A stretch of DNA of 33,371 bases from Planctomycetota bacterium (GCA_016873095.1 VGYC01000070.1:1-33371), one strand, 5' to 3'; positions 25,460-33,135 are shown, numbered from the stretch's first letter. Notes: generated by a model not told the origin, from the sequence alone. A program made the numbers and translations.

Positions 25460-25536
25460 TGTTTACGTTTCGCGCTCTAACGATCGCTCGCGGGAAAACT
25501 GCCTTGCCGGCAGCCTGCGAGCGCGAAACGTGAACA
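25460..25536. repeat. Palindromic element, copy 2 (TGTTTACG family)
   Basis: Left arm TGTTTACGTTTCGCGCTC (25460-25477) and right arm GAGCGCGAAACGTGAACA (25519-25536), inverted with one mismatch. The interior has its own small palindrome (CTGCC/GGCAG). It is the same family as 22201-22265, sitting downstream of rlmI and ahead of the secreted protein gene. Confidence 0.85.
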
Positions 25537-25616
25537 GGAAACGAAACTTTCCGGCCCCTCATCTGGTAGTACCAGGACTGGTTCTGGCTCGGGAAACGTG
25601 TAGCAAGGAGATACGC

Positions 25617-26618
25617 ATGTTGCATCGTCGTTGCGGGTTGTTGGCAGTGTCGTTGCTGTTCCTCGGCGCGGTTGCGGCGGCCCCGGCCGCGGATTCCAAG
25701 TACCTGCCGGACAATGCCGAGGTCATTCTCACCGTCAACTTCAAGCAGATCATGGACTCCGAGCTGGTCAAGGCGCAAAAGGATGCCGCCGGCAAGGTCA
25801 AGGCCATGGTGGAAGATAAGATGCCCCCCGAGGCACAGAAGTGGCTCAAGAAGGCCGGCATCGACCTGTTCACCGACCTGGGCAGCGTTACCGTTGCCCT
25901 GCCCGCCAAGAAAGACCCCAAGGACGCCGTTTTCGCGATCATTGAGGGATCGTTTCAGCCTGAAAAGATCTTTGCCACCGCCGCGGAGGCGGTCAAGGAA
26001 TACGGTGAAGTCCTCAAGATCACCCGGCAGGGCCAGCAGCAGATCATCGAGGTCCAGCCGCCACAGGGCGAGGCGCTGTTCGTCACGCTGGCCGGCAAGG
26101 ACATCCTGTTTGCCACCACGAACAAGACCATGCTGACTGCGGCCCTGGCTCGCGCGGCTGGCGAGAAGCAGTCCAAGCTCAAGAAGGAAGTCCGTTCGCT
26201 CCTGGAAGCCACGAACGGCAAGCAGAGCATCAGCGCCGTCGCCACCGGCCGGGCCATTGCCAAGCTGCTGGAGAACGCACAGATCCCGCCGCAGCAAGCG
26301 CAGATGGTGGGCCCGGTACTCAAGAGCATCGAAGGCCTCAGCGCCGCCATCACCATCACCAAGGACGTGCAGTTTCAGATCGGCGTGGGCACCAAGGACG
26401 CGGAGACGGCCGCCAACCTCGCAAAGGGCGCGACCTTCGGCTTGACCCTCGTCAAGGGCATGCTCGACCAGAAGGCCATGGAGGATGCCAAGCTTGTGCC
26501 GCTCGTGGACATTGTCAAGACGCTGCGTGTCAACGCCCGGAACAACTCGGTCATGTTCCAGGGACAGGCCACCCTGGACAACATCGACAAGCTGATCAAG
26601 AACTTCCATCCGCAGTAA
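25617..26618 (+). CDS. Secreted uncharacterised protein
   Basis: The 333-residue product begins with a signal peptide (MLHRRCGLLAVSLLFLGAVA, cleavage near APA/ADS) and continues as a soluble alpha/beta protein with repeated-looking segments (DNAEVILTVNFKQIMDSELV and VMFQGQATLDNIDKLIKNFH). It is Lys/Ala/Gln-rich and has no recognised catalytic motif; several similar proteins occur in planctomycetes as exported DUF-type proteins. ATG 25617 has AAGGAG six bases upstream, preferred over an in-frame ATG at 25530 which lies in the palindromic repeat. It ends 15 bases before a strong terminator shared with the Ku gene on the other strand. Confidence 0.8.
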   Translation: MLHRRCGLLAVSLLFLGAVAAAPAADSKYLPDNAEVILTVNFKQIMDSELVKAQKDAAGKVKAMVEDKMPPEAQKWLKKAGIDLFTDLGSVTVALPAKKDPKDAVFAIIEGSFQPEKIFATAAEAVKEYGEVLKITRQGQQQIIEVQPPQGEALFVTLAGKDILFATTNKTMLTAALARAAGEKQSKLKKEVRSLLEATNGKQSISAVATGRAIAKLLENAQIPPQQAQMVGPVLKSIEGLSAAITITKDVQFQIGVGTKDAETAANLAKGATFGLTLVKGMLDQKAMEDAKLVPLVDIVKTLRVNARNNSVMFQGQATLDNIDKLIKNFHPQ

Positions 26619-26633
26619 GACTTGTGCAGCAAG

Positions 26634-26670
26634 GAAGAAGGGACGGACATTGCTGGTCCGTCCCTTCTTC
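26634..26670. terminator. Bidirectional hairpin terminator between the secreted protein and Ku genes
   Basis: GAAGAAGGGACGGAC (26634-26648) pairs perfectly with GTCCGTCCCTTCTTC (26656-26670), a 15-bp stem with a 7-base loop. The outer A- and T-rich arms fit a terminator working in both directions. It lies 15 bases after the plus-strand stop and 43 bases after the stop of the minus-strand Ku gene. Confidence 0.8.
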
Positions 26671-26713
26671 ATGCGCGATTGGGTGATAGCCGATTTTCTG
26701 GGCAGGCAATGGC

Positions 26714-27589
26714 TTAAGACGACTTCCGCTTCCGCTCGGCCGGCTTCCTTGGCTGGCTCTTGGCCATCTTCTTGGGCGGTGCGGCTTCTTCCTCGGCGCC
26801 GCTTTCTTGCTTCACCCTGGCCACGCTTTGCTTGAGCGCGTCCATGAGGTTGATGACCTGGGCCTCTTCGTGCGCCGGCGGCGACACGATCTCCTTGCCC
26901 TCCACCTTGGCCTCGATGAGCTGCGTCAGCTTCTGCGTGTACACATCTTGATACTTCGCGAAATCGAAGGTCTTGGGTGTCTGGCCCTTGATGAGCATCT
27001 TGACGAGGTCCAGCTCGGCATCGGAAACCTCCTGCGTCGGCGCGTCTTCCTCGAAGCTGGTCGGTTTCACGACCTGGCTGTCGAAGCTGAGCATGCTCAT
27101 GGCCAGCAGCTTGTCGAGCGGACGGACCATCACCACCTGCTCCTTGCCGTGCATGACCACCTGGGCAATGGCCACGCGCTCCAGCTCCTTCATGCCTTGG
27201 TGCAGCAACGCGTAGGGCTTCTGTCCGATGGGGCCGTCGGGCAGCAGGTAGTAGGTCCGGCCATTGAAATAGGCTGGATCGAGCGAACTGGGTGCGATGA
27301 ACGAGTCGATCTGGATGGCCTTGTCGCTCTCGGTGCGGAGCTTGTCGAGTTCGTCGGGGTCGATGACGACGAACTGACCCTTGGCAAACTCGTAGCCGGA
27401 GACGATGGCGTCGCTGGACAGCTCGCCGTGAATGGGGCAGACCTTCTGGTACTTGATGCGGCTATGGCAGTCCACGTGAATCTGATTGAGGTGGATCTCG
27501 GCGCCGCTCGAGGTGGCCGTGTAGGCCTTGACCGGAATGGACACCAGGCTCAGGCGCAGAAAGCCCTTCCAGCTCGAACGTGCCGCCAT
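26714..27589 (-). CDS. ku: Ku protein (non-homologous end joining)
   Basis: The 291-residue protein is bacterial Ku, a homodimer that threads onto DNA double-strand ends. Evidence: ARSSWKGFLRLSLVSIPVKA, the CHSRIKYQKVCPIHGELSSD segment with its Cys/His pattern, KGQFVVIDPDELDKL, YYLLPDGPIGQKPYALLHQG, and a Lys/Arg-rich C-terminal tail (KKMAKSQPRKPAERKRKSS) typical of DNA-binding tails. ATG 27589 is chosen from GGGAG seven bases upstream and from the family start; a longer in-frame ATG at 27754 would reach into hicA. The ligase LigD that normally works with Ku is not adjacent. Downstream of a HicBA pair on the same strand, at 161 bases. Confidence 0.95.
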   Translation of the reverse strand: MAARSSWKGFLRLSLVSIPVKAYTATSSGAEIHLNQIHVDCHSRIKYQKVCPIHGELSSDAIVSGYEFAKGQFVVIDPDELDKLRTESDKAIQIDSFIAPSSLDPAYFNGRTYYLLPDGPIGQKPYALLHQGMKELERVAIAQVVMHGKEQVVMVRPLDKLLAMSMLSFDSQVVKPTSFEEDAPTQEVSDAELDLVKMLIKGQTPKTFDFAKYQDVYTQKLTQLIEAKVEGKEIVSPPAHEEAQVINLMDALKQSVARVKQESGAEEEAAPPKKMAKSQPRKPAERKRKSS

Positions 27590-27750
27590 GACCGTGCTCC
27601 CGGATGCTTCTCTGAGGATGGATGGTGCGCTGACTGGTGTATGCCATTGTGCCAGGGTGGAAAAGGGGTCGCAAGCGGATTCCGGCAATGCCGCAGGACG
27701 GCTGGCAGCGGTGGTGACGGATGTGACGGAGAAAGCGGCGACAAACGAGT

Positions 27751-27966
27751 TCAAAGGTCATTGCGCGTCAGTCCGGTATGCTTGGCGATTCGAGCAAGCA
27801 TGCGCGGGCCAATCTCGTCATCGTCGTGAAATGCGAATACGTAGTCCGGCCAGCCGACGCGTTCAAGGATGATATGTGAGCCTCCCGCGCGGCGTTTGAC
27901 GGCCCAGCCGATCCGTAAGAGCGCTGCAAATACGCGCCTGGCCTTGGTCGCCGGCCAGTGGCTCAT
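27751..27966 (-). CDS. hicA: HicA-family toxin
   Basis: The 71-residue protein is a HicA mRNA-interferase toxin: a double-stranded-RNA-binding-like fold with the catalytic His in GGSHIILER (H31) and preceding TKARRVFAALLRIGWAVKRR. The family cleaves mRNA and tmRNA when free of antitoxin. It overlaps the upstream hicB by four bases (ATGA), so the pair is translationally coupled, with antitoxin first. Its length is normal for HicA (about 60-80). Confidence 0.85.
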   Translation of the reverse strand: MSHWPATKARRVFAALLRIGWAVKRRAGGSHIILERVGWPDYVFAFHDDDEIGPRMLARIAKHTGLTRNDL

Positions 27967-28178
27967 GGCGACACCGCGAACACATTGCCCATTTGCGGGA
28001 CCGATTCACCATGGTCAAGCCGGTCCGCCAGAACGCGCAACGACAATGACTGCGCCCGCTCGATGGCTTCTTGCCGTGTTTGCCCATAAGCCAGGACACC
28101 GGGCAGTTCCAGGACCTCGGCCAGCCAGCGGCCGTCATCTTCTTGCTCGACTTCGATTGTCAAAGGGGTCTGTGGCAC
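27963..28178 (-). CDS. hicB: HicB-family antitoxin (short form)
   Basis: The 71-residue protein is the HicB partner: LTIEVEQEDDGRWLAEVLEL, PGVLAYGQTRQEAIERAQSL form the typical degraded RNase H-like fold that covers HicA. It is short and has no C-terminal RHH or HTH domain, so transcriptional autoregulation by this protein alone is not evident. The start is GTG 28178, with GGAGAGG four bases upstream. The pair is divergent from the first ABC permease gene. Confidence 0.82.
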   Translation of the reverse strand: MPQTPLTIEVEQEDDGRWLAEVLELPGVLAYGQTRQEAIERAQSLSLRVLADRLDHGESVPQMGNVFAVSP

Positions 28179-28315
28179 GATTCCTCTCCATGTGAAGGCG
28201 CGTTAGATGGTAGCAAATGTTCCGCGCCCCGGCAACACAAAGCCAATGTTGTTCCCAGACTGCGCAAAATGATAGACTAGCCGAAGCGAATTCCCTGGAA
28301 ACGGAGCGCTCCGCC

Positions 28316-29452
28316 ATGTGGTTCAGCACGTTCGTCATCAAGAACATCGCGCGCCGGCCATTGCGGGCCCTGCTCACCGTGATCGCCATTGCCATCGCCA
28401 TCGGCTCGGTGGAGGCGTTCGTCGGCATTGCCTCCAGCTTCGAGCGTTCCTTCCTGGCTCACTTCCAGGACGCGCAGGTCGATCTGGTCGTGGTTCGCAA
28501 GGGGGCCCGCGGAAACGTGCTGGGCAACCTGCTTGACGAGGACCTGGCCACCGACATCCGCAAGGTTTCCGGTGTCAAGGAGGTGGTACCCATCCTGGAA
28601 GAGAGAGCGAATTTTCCCAAGCAGGAGATTCGCGGCGTCGCACTGTTCGGCTGGGTGCCGGGCACGACCATCTTCAACCATCTCGAGTTCCCTCCCGGCT
28701 CAGGCAGAAACCTGAAACCCGGCGACAAGAGAGCGGTCATCCTCGGCACGGTGGCGGCCAGGAACCTGAATCAGAAGGTGGGCGACACGCTTGACGTGCT
28801 CGACACACCTTGCGAGGTGGTCGGCATCTTCGAGAGCAAGACGCCGATGGAAAGCGGCGCCGTCATCATGCCCATCAACGAGGTGCAGGAGTTCTTCGGC
28901 AAGGAAAAACAGGTTTCCGGGTTCAACATCGTCCTGGAAAAGTCCAACGACAAGGCGCTCATCGAGGACGTGCGCCGGCGCATCGAAACGCTGGAGCGGA
29001 ACATCACGGCATCGCCGGCCAGCGAGTACGTCAAGGCAAGCTTCCAGATCACGATGGCCAAGGGCATGGCCTGGCTGACGTCGGTGATCGCCCTCATCGT
29101 CGGCTTCTTCGGCATGATGAACACGATGGTCATGTCCGTGAACGAGCGCACGCGCGAGATCGGCATCCTGCGGGCCGTCGGCTGGCGCGTCGGCCGGGTC
29201 ATGCGCATGATCCTGCTCGAGGCCGTGATGCTGGCCCTTGTCGGCGCGGCCATCGGCACCATCGGCGCCTTGATCCTGATGGGGATTCTCACAAGGGTGC
29301 CGGAGGTGAATGGCAGGATCGACGGCACGCTTCAGCCAGTCTTTATTCTGTTCGGGTTTCTGGTCGCGGTCGGGGTCGGCCTGCTGGGCGGCCTGGCCCC
29401 CGCCGCCCGCGCCGCCCGGATGCTGCCCACGGAGGCGCTCTGGCACGAATAA
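28316..29452 (+). CDS. FtsX/MacB-type ABC transporter permease 1
   Basis: The 378-residue protein has the FtsX/MacB-type layout: an N-terminal span (MWFSTFVIKNIARRPLRALL then AIAIAIGSVEAFVGIA), a large extracytoplasmic domain (about 45-250), and three C-terminal spans with VNERTREIGILRAVGWRVGR, the conserved coupling-loop motif, and a final AARAARMLPTEAL. It is the first of two tandem paralogues. ATG 28316 is chosen by comparison with the second copy, which begins MWFSTF as well; the longer in-frame start at 28217 is not supported. No ATPase (MacB/LolD-like) gene is in the window, so it must pair with an unlinked one. No strong Shine-Dalgarno is seen beyond GGAG 8-12 bases upstream. Confidence 0.88.
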   Translation: MWFSTFVIKNIARRPLRALLTVIAIAIAIGSVEAFVGIASSFERSFLAHFQDAQVDLVVVRKGARGNVLGNLLDEDLATDIRKVSGVKEVVPILEERANFPKQEIRGVALFGWVPGTTIFNHLEFPPGSGRNLKPGDKRAVILGTVAARNLNQKVGDTLDVLDTPCEVVGIFESKTPMESGAVIMPINEVQEFFGKEKQVSGFNIVLEKSNDKALIEDVRRRIETLERNITASPASEYVKASFQITMAKGMAWLTSVIALIVGFFGMMNTMVMSVNERTREIGILRAVGWRVGRVMRMILLEAVMLALVGAAIGTIGALILMGILTRVPEVNGRIDGTLQPVFILFGFLVAVGVGLLGGLAPAARAARMLPTEALWHE

Positions 29453-29455
29453 AAG

Positions 29456-29529
29456 TTTTCAGTTTTCTGTGTTCAGTGTTCAGCAAGATCCTAACTGAAA
29501 ACTGAACACTGAAAGCTGAACACTGAACA
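29456..29529. repeat. Inverted arrays of 7-bp units between the two permease genes (array B)
   Basis: Left array: TTTTCAG, TTTTCTG, TGTTCAG, TGTTCAG (29456-29483). An 11-base spacer follows, then CTGAAAA, CTGAACA, CTGAAAG, CTGAACA, CTGAACA (29495-29529), which is the reverse complement of the left units. The result is a long, imperfect AT-rich hairpin starting four bases after the first permease stop (29450-29452) and ending 20 bases before the second permease's ATG. Confidence 0.88.
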
Positions 29530-29549
29530 CTCACGTGAGGAAAAAGATC

Positions 29550-30677
29550 ATGTGGTTCAGCACATTCATCTTTCGCAATATCTCGCGGCGGCCGTTGCGC
29601 TCGCTGCTGACGGTCTTCGCCATCGCCATCGCCATTGGGTCGGTGGTGGCCTTTGTCGGCATCGCCAACGGCTTCGAGCACACCTTTCTCTCGCTCTACG
29701 AGAACGTTGAAGTGGATATTCTCGTGCTCCGGTCCGGCGCCAATGAACGTGGCAAGATGGTGTTGCCGGAGGAGATGACCAAGGATTTGCGTGCCATCCC
29801 GGGTGTCAAGCACGTGCTGCCCGCGCTGATGGACATGATTGATTTCAGCAAGTACGGCGTGGACACGGTGCTGATCAATGGCTTCACGCCCGGGTCGGCC
29901 GTCTTCAATCACATGGAAATGATCAAGGGTGAAAACCTGGAGCCCAATGACGGATACGTCGTCATCATTGGCCCGATCCTGGCCAGCAACATCAACAAGA
30001 AGGTGGGCGACAAGCTGGACATCATGGGCAAGGACTACACCATCAAGGGCATTTACGAGGCCCACAACCGCTTCGAGAACGCCGGCATGGTTGTTCCTCT
30101 CAAGGTGTTGCAGAAGGAATCCGCCAAGGAAAAGCAGGTCACGGGCTTCAGCTTGATCCTTGACACGCCCAATGACCCGGCACTGGTCGCAAAGGTCCAG
30201 CGTGATATTGAAACGAAATGGAAGAAGATCGCCGCCCTGTCCGTGCGCGAGCACGTCAAGAGCATCGCGGAGATCAACCTCGCCAAGAGCATGGCCTGGA
30301 TCACGTCGGCCATCGCGCTGGTCATCGGCTTCTTCGGCATCCTCAACACGATGGTGATGTCGGTCAGCGAGCGCACGCGCGAGATCGGCATCCTGCGGGC
30401 TGTCGGCTGGAAGGTCAGCCGCGTCATCCGCATGGTGCTGATCGAAGCCGTGTTTCTGAGCATCCTGGGCGCGCTGGCCGGCACCCTCGGAGCCATCGGC
30501 TTGCTGCGTCTGCTCACGCACATGCCGCGCGTCAATGGCTTCATCGACGGCCGGATTGATCCCTTGCTCATCGCCTATGGCTTCCTGATCGCCATCGGCG
30601 TTGGGCTGCTAGCGGGCTTGTTCCCGGCCAATCGCGCGGCCCGCATGCTGCCAACCGAGGCGCTGCGGCATGAGTGA
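29550..30677 (+). CDS. FtsX/MacB-type ABC transporter permease 2
   Basis: The 375-residue paralogue of the gene at 28316 matches it along its whole length: MWFSTFIFRNISRRPLRSLL, then IAIAIGSVVAFVGIANGFEH, a periplasmic domain, and SERTREIGILRAVGWKVSRV, with the same NRAARMLPTEALRHE end. GTG 29535 is in frame, but ATG 29550 has GAGGAAAAAG upstream and matches the first copy. Two tandem permeases suggest a heterodimeric exporter, similar to LolC/LolE or to MacB-like pairs; no ATPase or membrane-fusion protein is seen in the window. TACAAT at 30680-30685, just after its stop, may be a -10 for the next genes. Confidence 0.9.
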   Translation: MWFSTFIFRNISRRPLRSLLTVFAIAIAIGSVVAFVGIANGFEHTFLSLYENVEVDILVLRSGANERGKMVLPEEMTKDLRAIPGVKHVLPALMDMIDFSKYGVDTVLINGFTPGSAVFNHMEMIKGENLEPNDGYVVIIGPILASNINKKVGDKLDIMGKDYTIKGIYEAHNRFENAGMVVPLKVLQKESAKEKQVTGFSLILDTPNDPALVAKVQRDIETKWKKIAALSVREHVKSIAEINLAKSMAWITSAIALVIGFFGILNTMVMSVSERTREIGILRAVGWKVSRVIRMVLIEAVFLSILGALAGTLGAIGLLRLLTHMPRVNGFIDGRIDPLLIAYGFLIAIGVGLLAGLFPANRAARMLPTEALRHE

Positions 30678-30710
30678 GGTACAATAAGGGAGATACCTTC
30701 GGAGGTGGCG

Positions 30711-31031
30711 ATGAAAATGGAACAAGAATCAAGCCGTGGCGCGTTCGGGAGCCTGGAACCGACTCTGTCGGCACAAGCGACGGGAAAAGAGATGCAACTG
30801 CGTTCCGAATGCGAGAAACTTCGTGAGGCGCTCATGCGCCTGGAAAACGAGCATGCAGTTATCAGGGATCAATTGCTCAAGCTTCAGCAGGAGTGCGATG
30901 GCTATCGCCGGGTCGCCTATGCTTGGGCCCGCCAGAACCTGCCGGAGCACGTTTTCATCGACGAGGACCAGAATTGGCTTCCGTTAGAAGCGTTTCTGCC
31001 CGACCTGGAGCACTCCCTCCGCCGAAACTGA
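30711..31031 (+). CDS. Small coiled-coil protein, possible antitoxin partner
   Basis: The 106-residue protein is not recognised by family. It has a low-complexity N-terminus, a central coiled coil (residues about 30-68, e.g. SECEKLREALMRLENEHAVI then RDQLLKLQQECDGYRRVAYA), and a short acidic/aromatic C-terminus (FIDEDQNWLPLEAFLPDL). ATG 30711 has GGAGG five bases upstream; GTG 30705 in frame is less likely. It ends nine bases before the RelE/ParE-like gene, the order (partner first) common in toxin-antitoxin pairs. That function is inference. Confidence 0.68.
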   Translation: MKMEQESSRGAFGSLEPTLSAQATGKEMQLRSECEKLREALMRLENEHAVIRDQLLKLQQECDGYRRVAYAWARQNLPEHVFIDEDQNWLPLEAFLPDLEHSLRRN

Positions 31032-31040
31032 GAGGCGACG

Positions 31041-31346
31041 ATGAGCGACGTCAACGCCTTTCAGGTCGTTTATTCGGCAGCCCTGCGCAATCACATCAAA
31101 GAACTCATTGACCAGGCCAAGCTGAAGGACATGCTGCTCGCAAATAACATGTTGCACGCTCTGAGCATTCTTGACGGGCGAATGCGTCGTGAACCGTTTG
31201 ACCTGGGTGAACCGCGCTTCTCGTTACCGGAGTTGCATCTCAAGGTACGTATCGCGGTGGAGACGCCTCTTGCAATCTCATTCGCCGTTCATGAGCAATT
31301 ACCGATTGTCTTCGTGCAGGCTGTAAGAATGCTGGTAGGAAATTGA
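31041..31346 (+). CDS. RelE/ParE-like small protein
   Basis: The 101-residue protein has the outline of planctomycete RelE/ParE-fold proteins: an N-terminal FQVVYSAALRNHIKELIDQA helix pair, a RMRREPFDLGEPRFSLPELH middle, and C-terminal strands LAISFAVHEQLPIVFVQAVR. The pattern of a basic, polar loop and short strands suits the mRNA-interferase or gyrase-inhibitor fold, but classical catalytic residues cannot be assigned with confidence. ATG 31041 has GAGG five to six bases upstream. Its stop overlaps the next start by one base (TGATG), so the three genes 30711-32392 are likely one operon. Confidence 0.65.
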   Translation: MSDVNAFQVVYSAALRNHIKELIDQAKLKDMLLANNMLHALSILDGRMRREPFDLGEPRFSLPELHLKVRIAVETPLAISFAVHEQLPIVFVQAVRMLVGN

Positions 31347-32392
31347 TGAATGGTTCCTGCCGAATCCTGGTCCTGCACGCATCTGCCCTACACCTTGGCT
31401 ATCTCGGCTGCTATGGCAACGACGATGTCGTCACGTCCAACCTCGATCGACTTGCCGATGGGGGGATCGTCTTCGATCAGCACGTTGCCGATGCGCCGCG
31501 GATCGGGCAGTCGCCGTTGCCGCCGGCGTGGCTGGAAAGCGAGAAGGCACGGCATCTCGATCTGCGTTCGCAGCGCTGGGACAGGCGTCTCGCAAAGAAG
31601 ATTGTAAGCCAGCTTGACGCCTGGCTGCGCCGCGACGAGCCCCTGTGCTGGATCGACCTGCCTTCCCTGGCGCCGCCGTGGCATGTTTCAGCGGACGTAC
31701 TCGCCGACAACTTTCCCGATGCCGAGGACGGCGATGCCCTGTTCCCGTGGCTGGATCCGCCCACCGGTCCGGCGGATGTGGATGAGACGGCGTGCCTGCG
31801 CTTGCAGATCACGTATGCCGCCGCCATTGCCGACTTCGATGCCCGGATCGGGCAGATCATCGATCATTTGAATGATCGGGACGCATTGAACGGCATGACA
31901 GTGATCGTGACCGCCAACGCCGGTCTGGCGCTGGGCGAGCACGGCTACATCGGCGAGCACCGGGCCTGGTTGCACGAGGAAATCGTTCATGTCCCGTTGC
32001 TGGTACGCTTGCCGGGCGGGACGGAGGCCGGCCTGCGCATCGCGGCGCTGACGCAGCCGGCCGACCTGCTCGCCACGATAGGCGAAACGGCGGGCTTGCC
32101 ATTGGCCGTTGAGGGGCAAAGCGTGCTGCCGCTCATTCGCGAGGAGGCTGAACTCATTCGCGAAATGGCCTGCTCGCGCCTGATCATCGGCGACAGCGAG
32201 GAACTGGCGGCACGCACTCCGGACTGGCATCTTGTCGTTCCGATCACGACTCCGCGCGACGACCCGCCCCGGCTGCCGCAACTTTTTGTCAAGCCTGACG
32301 ACCGCTGGGAAGTGAACGATGTCCGCCAGCAACACCTGGAACTGGCGGATGAGCTGGAGGCGCGCTTGCGAGAGGCGACACGCTCAGCTTGA
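31346..32392 (+). CDS. Sulfatase-fold protein lacking catalytic and metal residues
   Basis: The 348-residue protein matches the alkaline phosphatase/sulfatase superfamily in outline: LGYLGCYGNDDVVTSNLDRL (sulfatase first segment), and VIVTANAGLALGEHGYIGEH followed by EEIVHVPLLVRLPGG. Yet the DD metal pair before LGYLGCYGN is missing, the C/S-x-P-x-R formylglycine site is missing (ADAPRIGQSPLPPAWLESEK in its place), and the metal motif normally TSDHG is TANAG. It is also shorter than active sulfatases (450-500). It is likely a pseudoenzyme, or a much-diverged relative. Its start overlaps the preceding RelE-like gene by one base. There is no signal peptide. It converges on the epimerase, with two bases between stops. 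Confidence 0.78.
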   Translation: MNGSCRILVLHASALHLGYLGCYGNDDVVTSNLDRLADGGIVFDQHVADAPRIGQSPLPPAWLESEKARHLDLRSQRWDRRLAKKIVSQLDAWLRRDEPLCWIDLPSLAPPWHVSADVLADNFPDAEDGDALFPWLDPPTGPADVDETACLRLQITYAAAIADFDARIGQIIDHLNDRDALNGMTVIVTANAGLALGEHGYIGEHRAWLHEEIVHVPLLVRLPGGTEAGLRIAALTQPADLLATIGETAGLPLAVEGQSVLPLIREEAELIREMACSRLIIGDSEELAARTPDWHLVVPITTPRDDPPRLPQLFVKPDDRWEVNDVRQQHLELADELEARLREATRSA

Positions 32393-32394
32393 CA

Positions 32395-33135
32395 TCACGA
32401 TACCTCGCAGCCGTCGGGCCATCGGTCCAGCGGGCGATAGTCGAGCAGAGTCGCGGCTGGTTCGAGATCGTAGTAGACTTGATGCACCGGCTTGCTGGTG
32501 GCGTAAATGATGGCGAAGGGAATCGGCCCCGGCGCCTGGACGGCGCAGGCGAAGAAGCGGCCGGCATCGGCGGGACTGAGATAGACGTCTTGCCCCCATT
32601 CCTCGACCTTCAACTCCTGGATGTGCTCGGCCGTGCGCGGGCACCAGCCGAGGCGAGCGGCGATGACACTGATGCCGAATTTCTCTGCAAAAGCGCGACC
32701 GGCGGCCTCGAGAAACGCCTTGCCCGCCGCGTACCAGTAGCGCGGTGTCGGCAAGTCGGCCGCCGTGATTGGTAATGGTCCGCGAAAGCGTTGATACCAG
32801 ACCACCTGCCCGCTGCTGGCCAGAATCATGCGTTTCACCCGCGCCCGTCGCGCCGCTTCCAGCACGTGATAGACGCCAAGGATGTTGTTCGGCAGCAGTT
32901 CGGTGACAAAATCGGCGTCGTCCGGCGTGGCTGCAAGGTGAATCAAGGTTGTGACGTCGGTCAGCGCTCGATCGACGGCTGCAGCATCGGCAACATCGCC
33001 GACGACGCAGTCCGCCAGGTCCGGAGTCGGCGTGCGATCAAAGCCGCGCACCGGCAGGCGTCGCGCTTGCAACTCCGCCACCACGGCCCGGCCAATTCGA
33101 CCGGATGATCCCGTGACTAACACGAGGCCTGACAT
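32395..33135 (-). CDS. NAD-dependent epimerase/dehydratase (short-chain extended SDR)
   Basis: The 246-residue protein is an extended short-chain dehydrogenase/reductase. It shows the NAD-binding motif LVTGSSGRIGRAVVAELQAR, a DVADAAAVDRAL segment, the LIHLAATPDD motif, an ILASSGQVVWY strand and the active-site YAAGK (Tyr and Lys, residues in RYWYAAGKAF). It lacks the long C-terminal substrate domain of full-length GDP- or UDP-sugar epimerases, so it may be a uronate dehydrogenase or NADH-flavin-type relative. The ATG is at 33135 on the minus strand. The neighbours give no pathway. Confidence 0.9.
   Translation of the reverse strand: MSGLVLVTGSSGRIGRAVVAELQARRLPVRGFDRTPTPDLADCVVGDVADAAAVDRALTDVTTLIHLAATPDDADFVTELLPNNILGVYHVLEAARRARVKRMILASSGQVVWYQRFRGPLPITAADLPTPRYWYAAGKAFLEAAGRAFAEKFGISVIAARLGWCPRTAEHIQELKVEEWGQDVYLSPADAGRFFACAVQAPGPIPFAIIYATSKPVHQVYYDLEPAATLLDYRPLDRWPDGCEVS

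Noticed and set aside
24141-26672. An 843-codon open frame on the minus strand
   Set aside because: It runs antisense across rlmI, a palindromic repeat and the secreted-protein gene, all with recognised motifs or good start signals; it has no family resemblance and arises from GC-rich codon structure.
29343-30521. A 392-codon minus-strand frame opposite the second permease
   Set aside because: It is a Asp/His-rich shadow of the permease gene and passes through the heptamer array.
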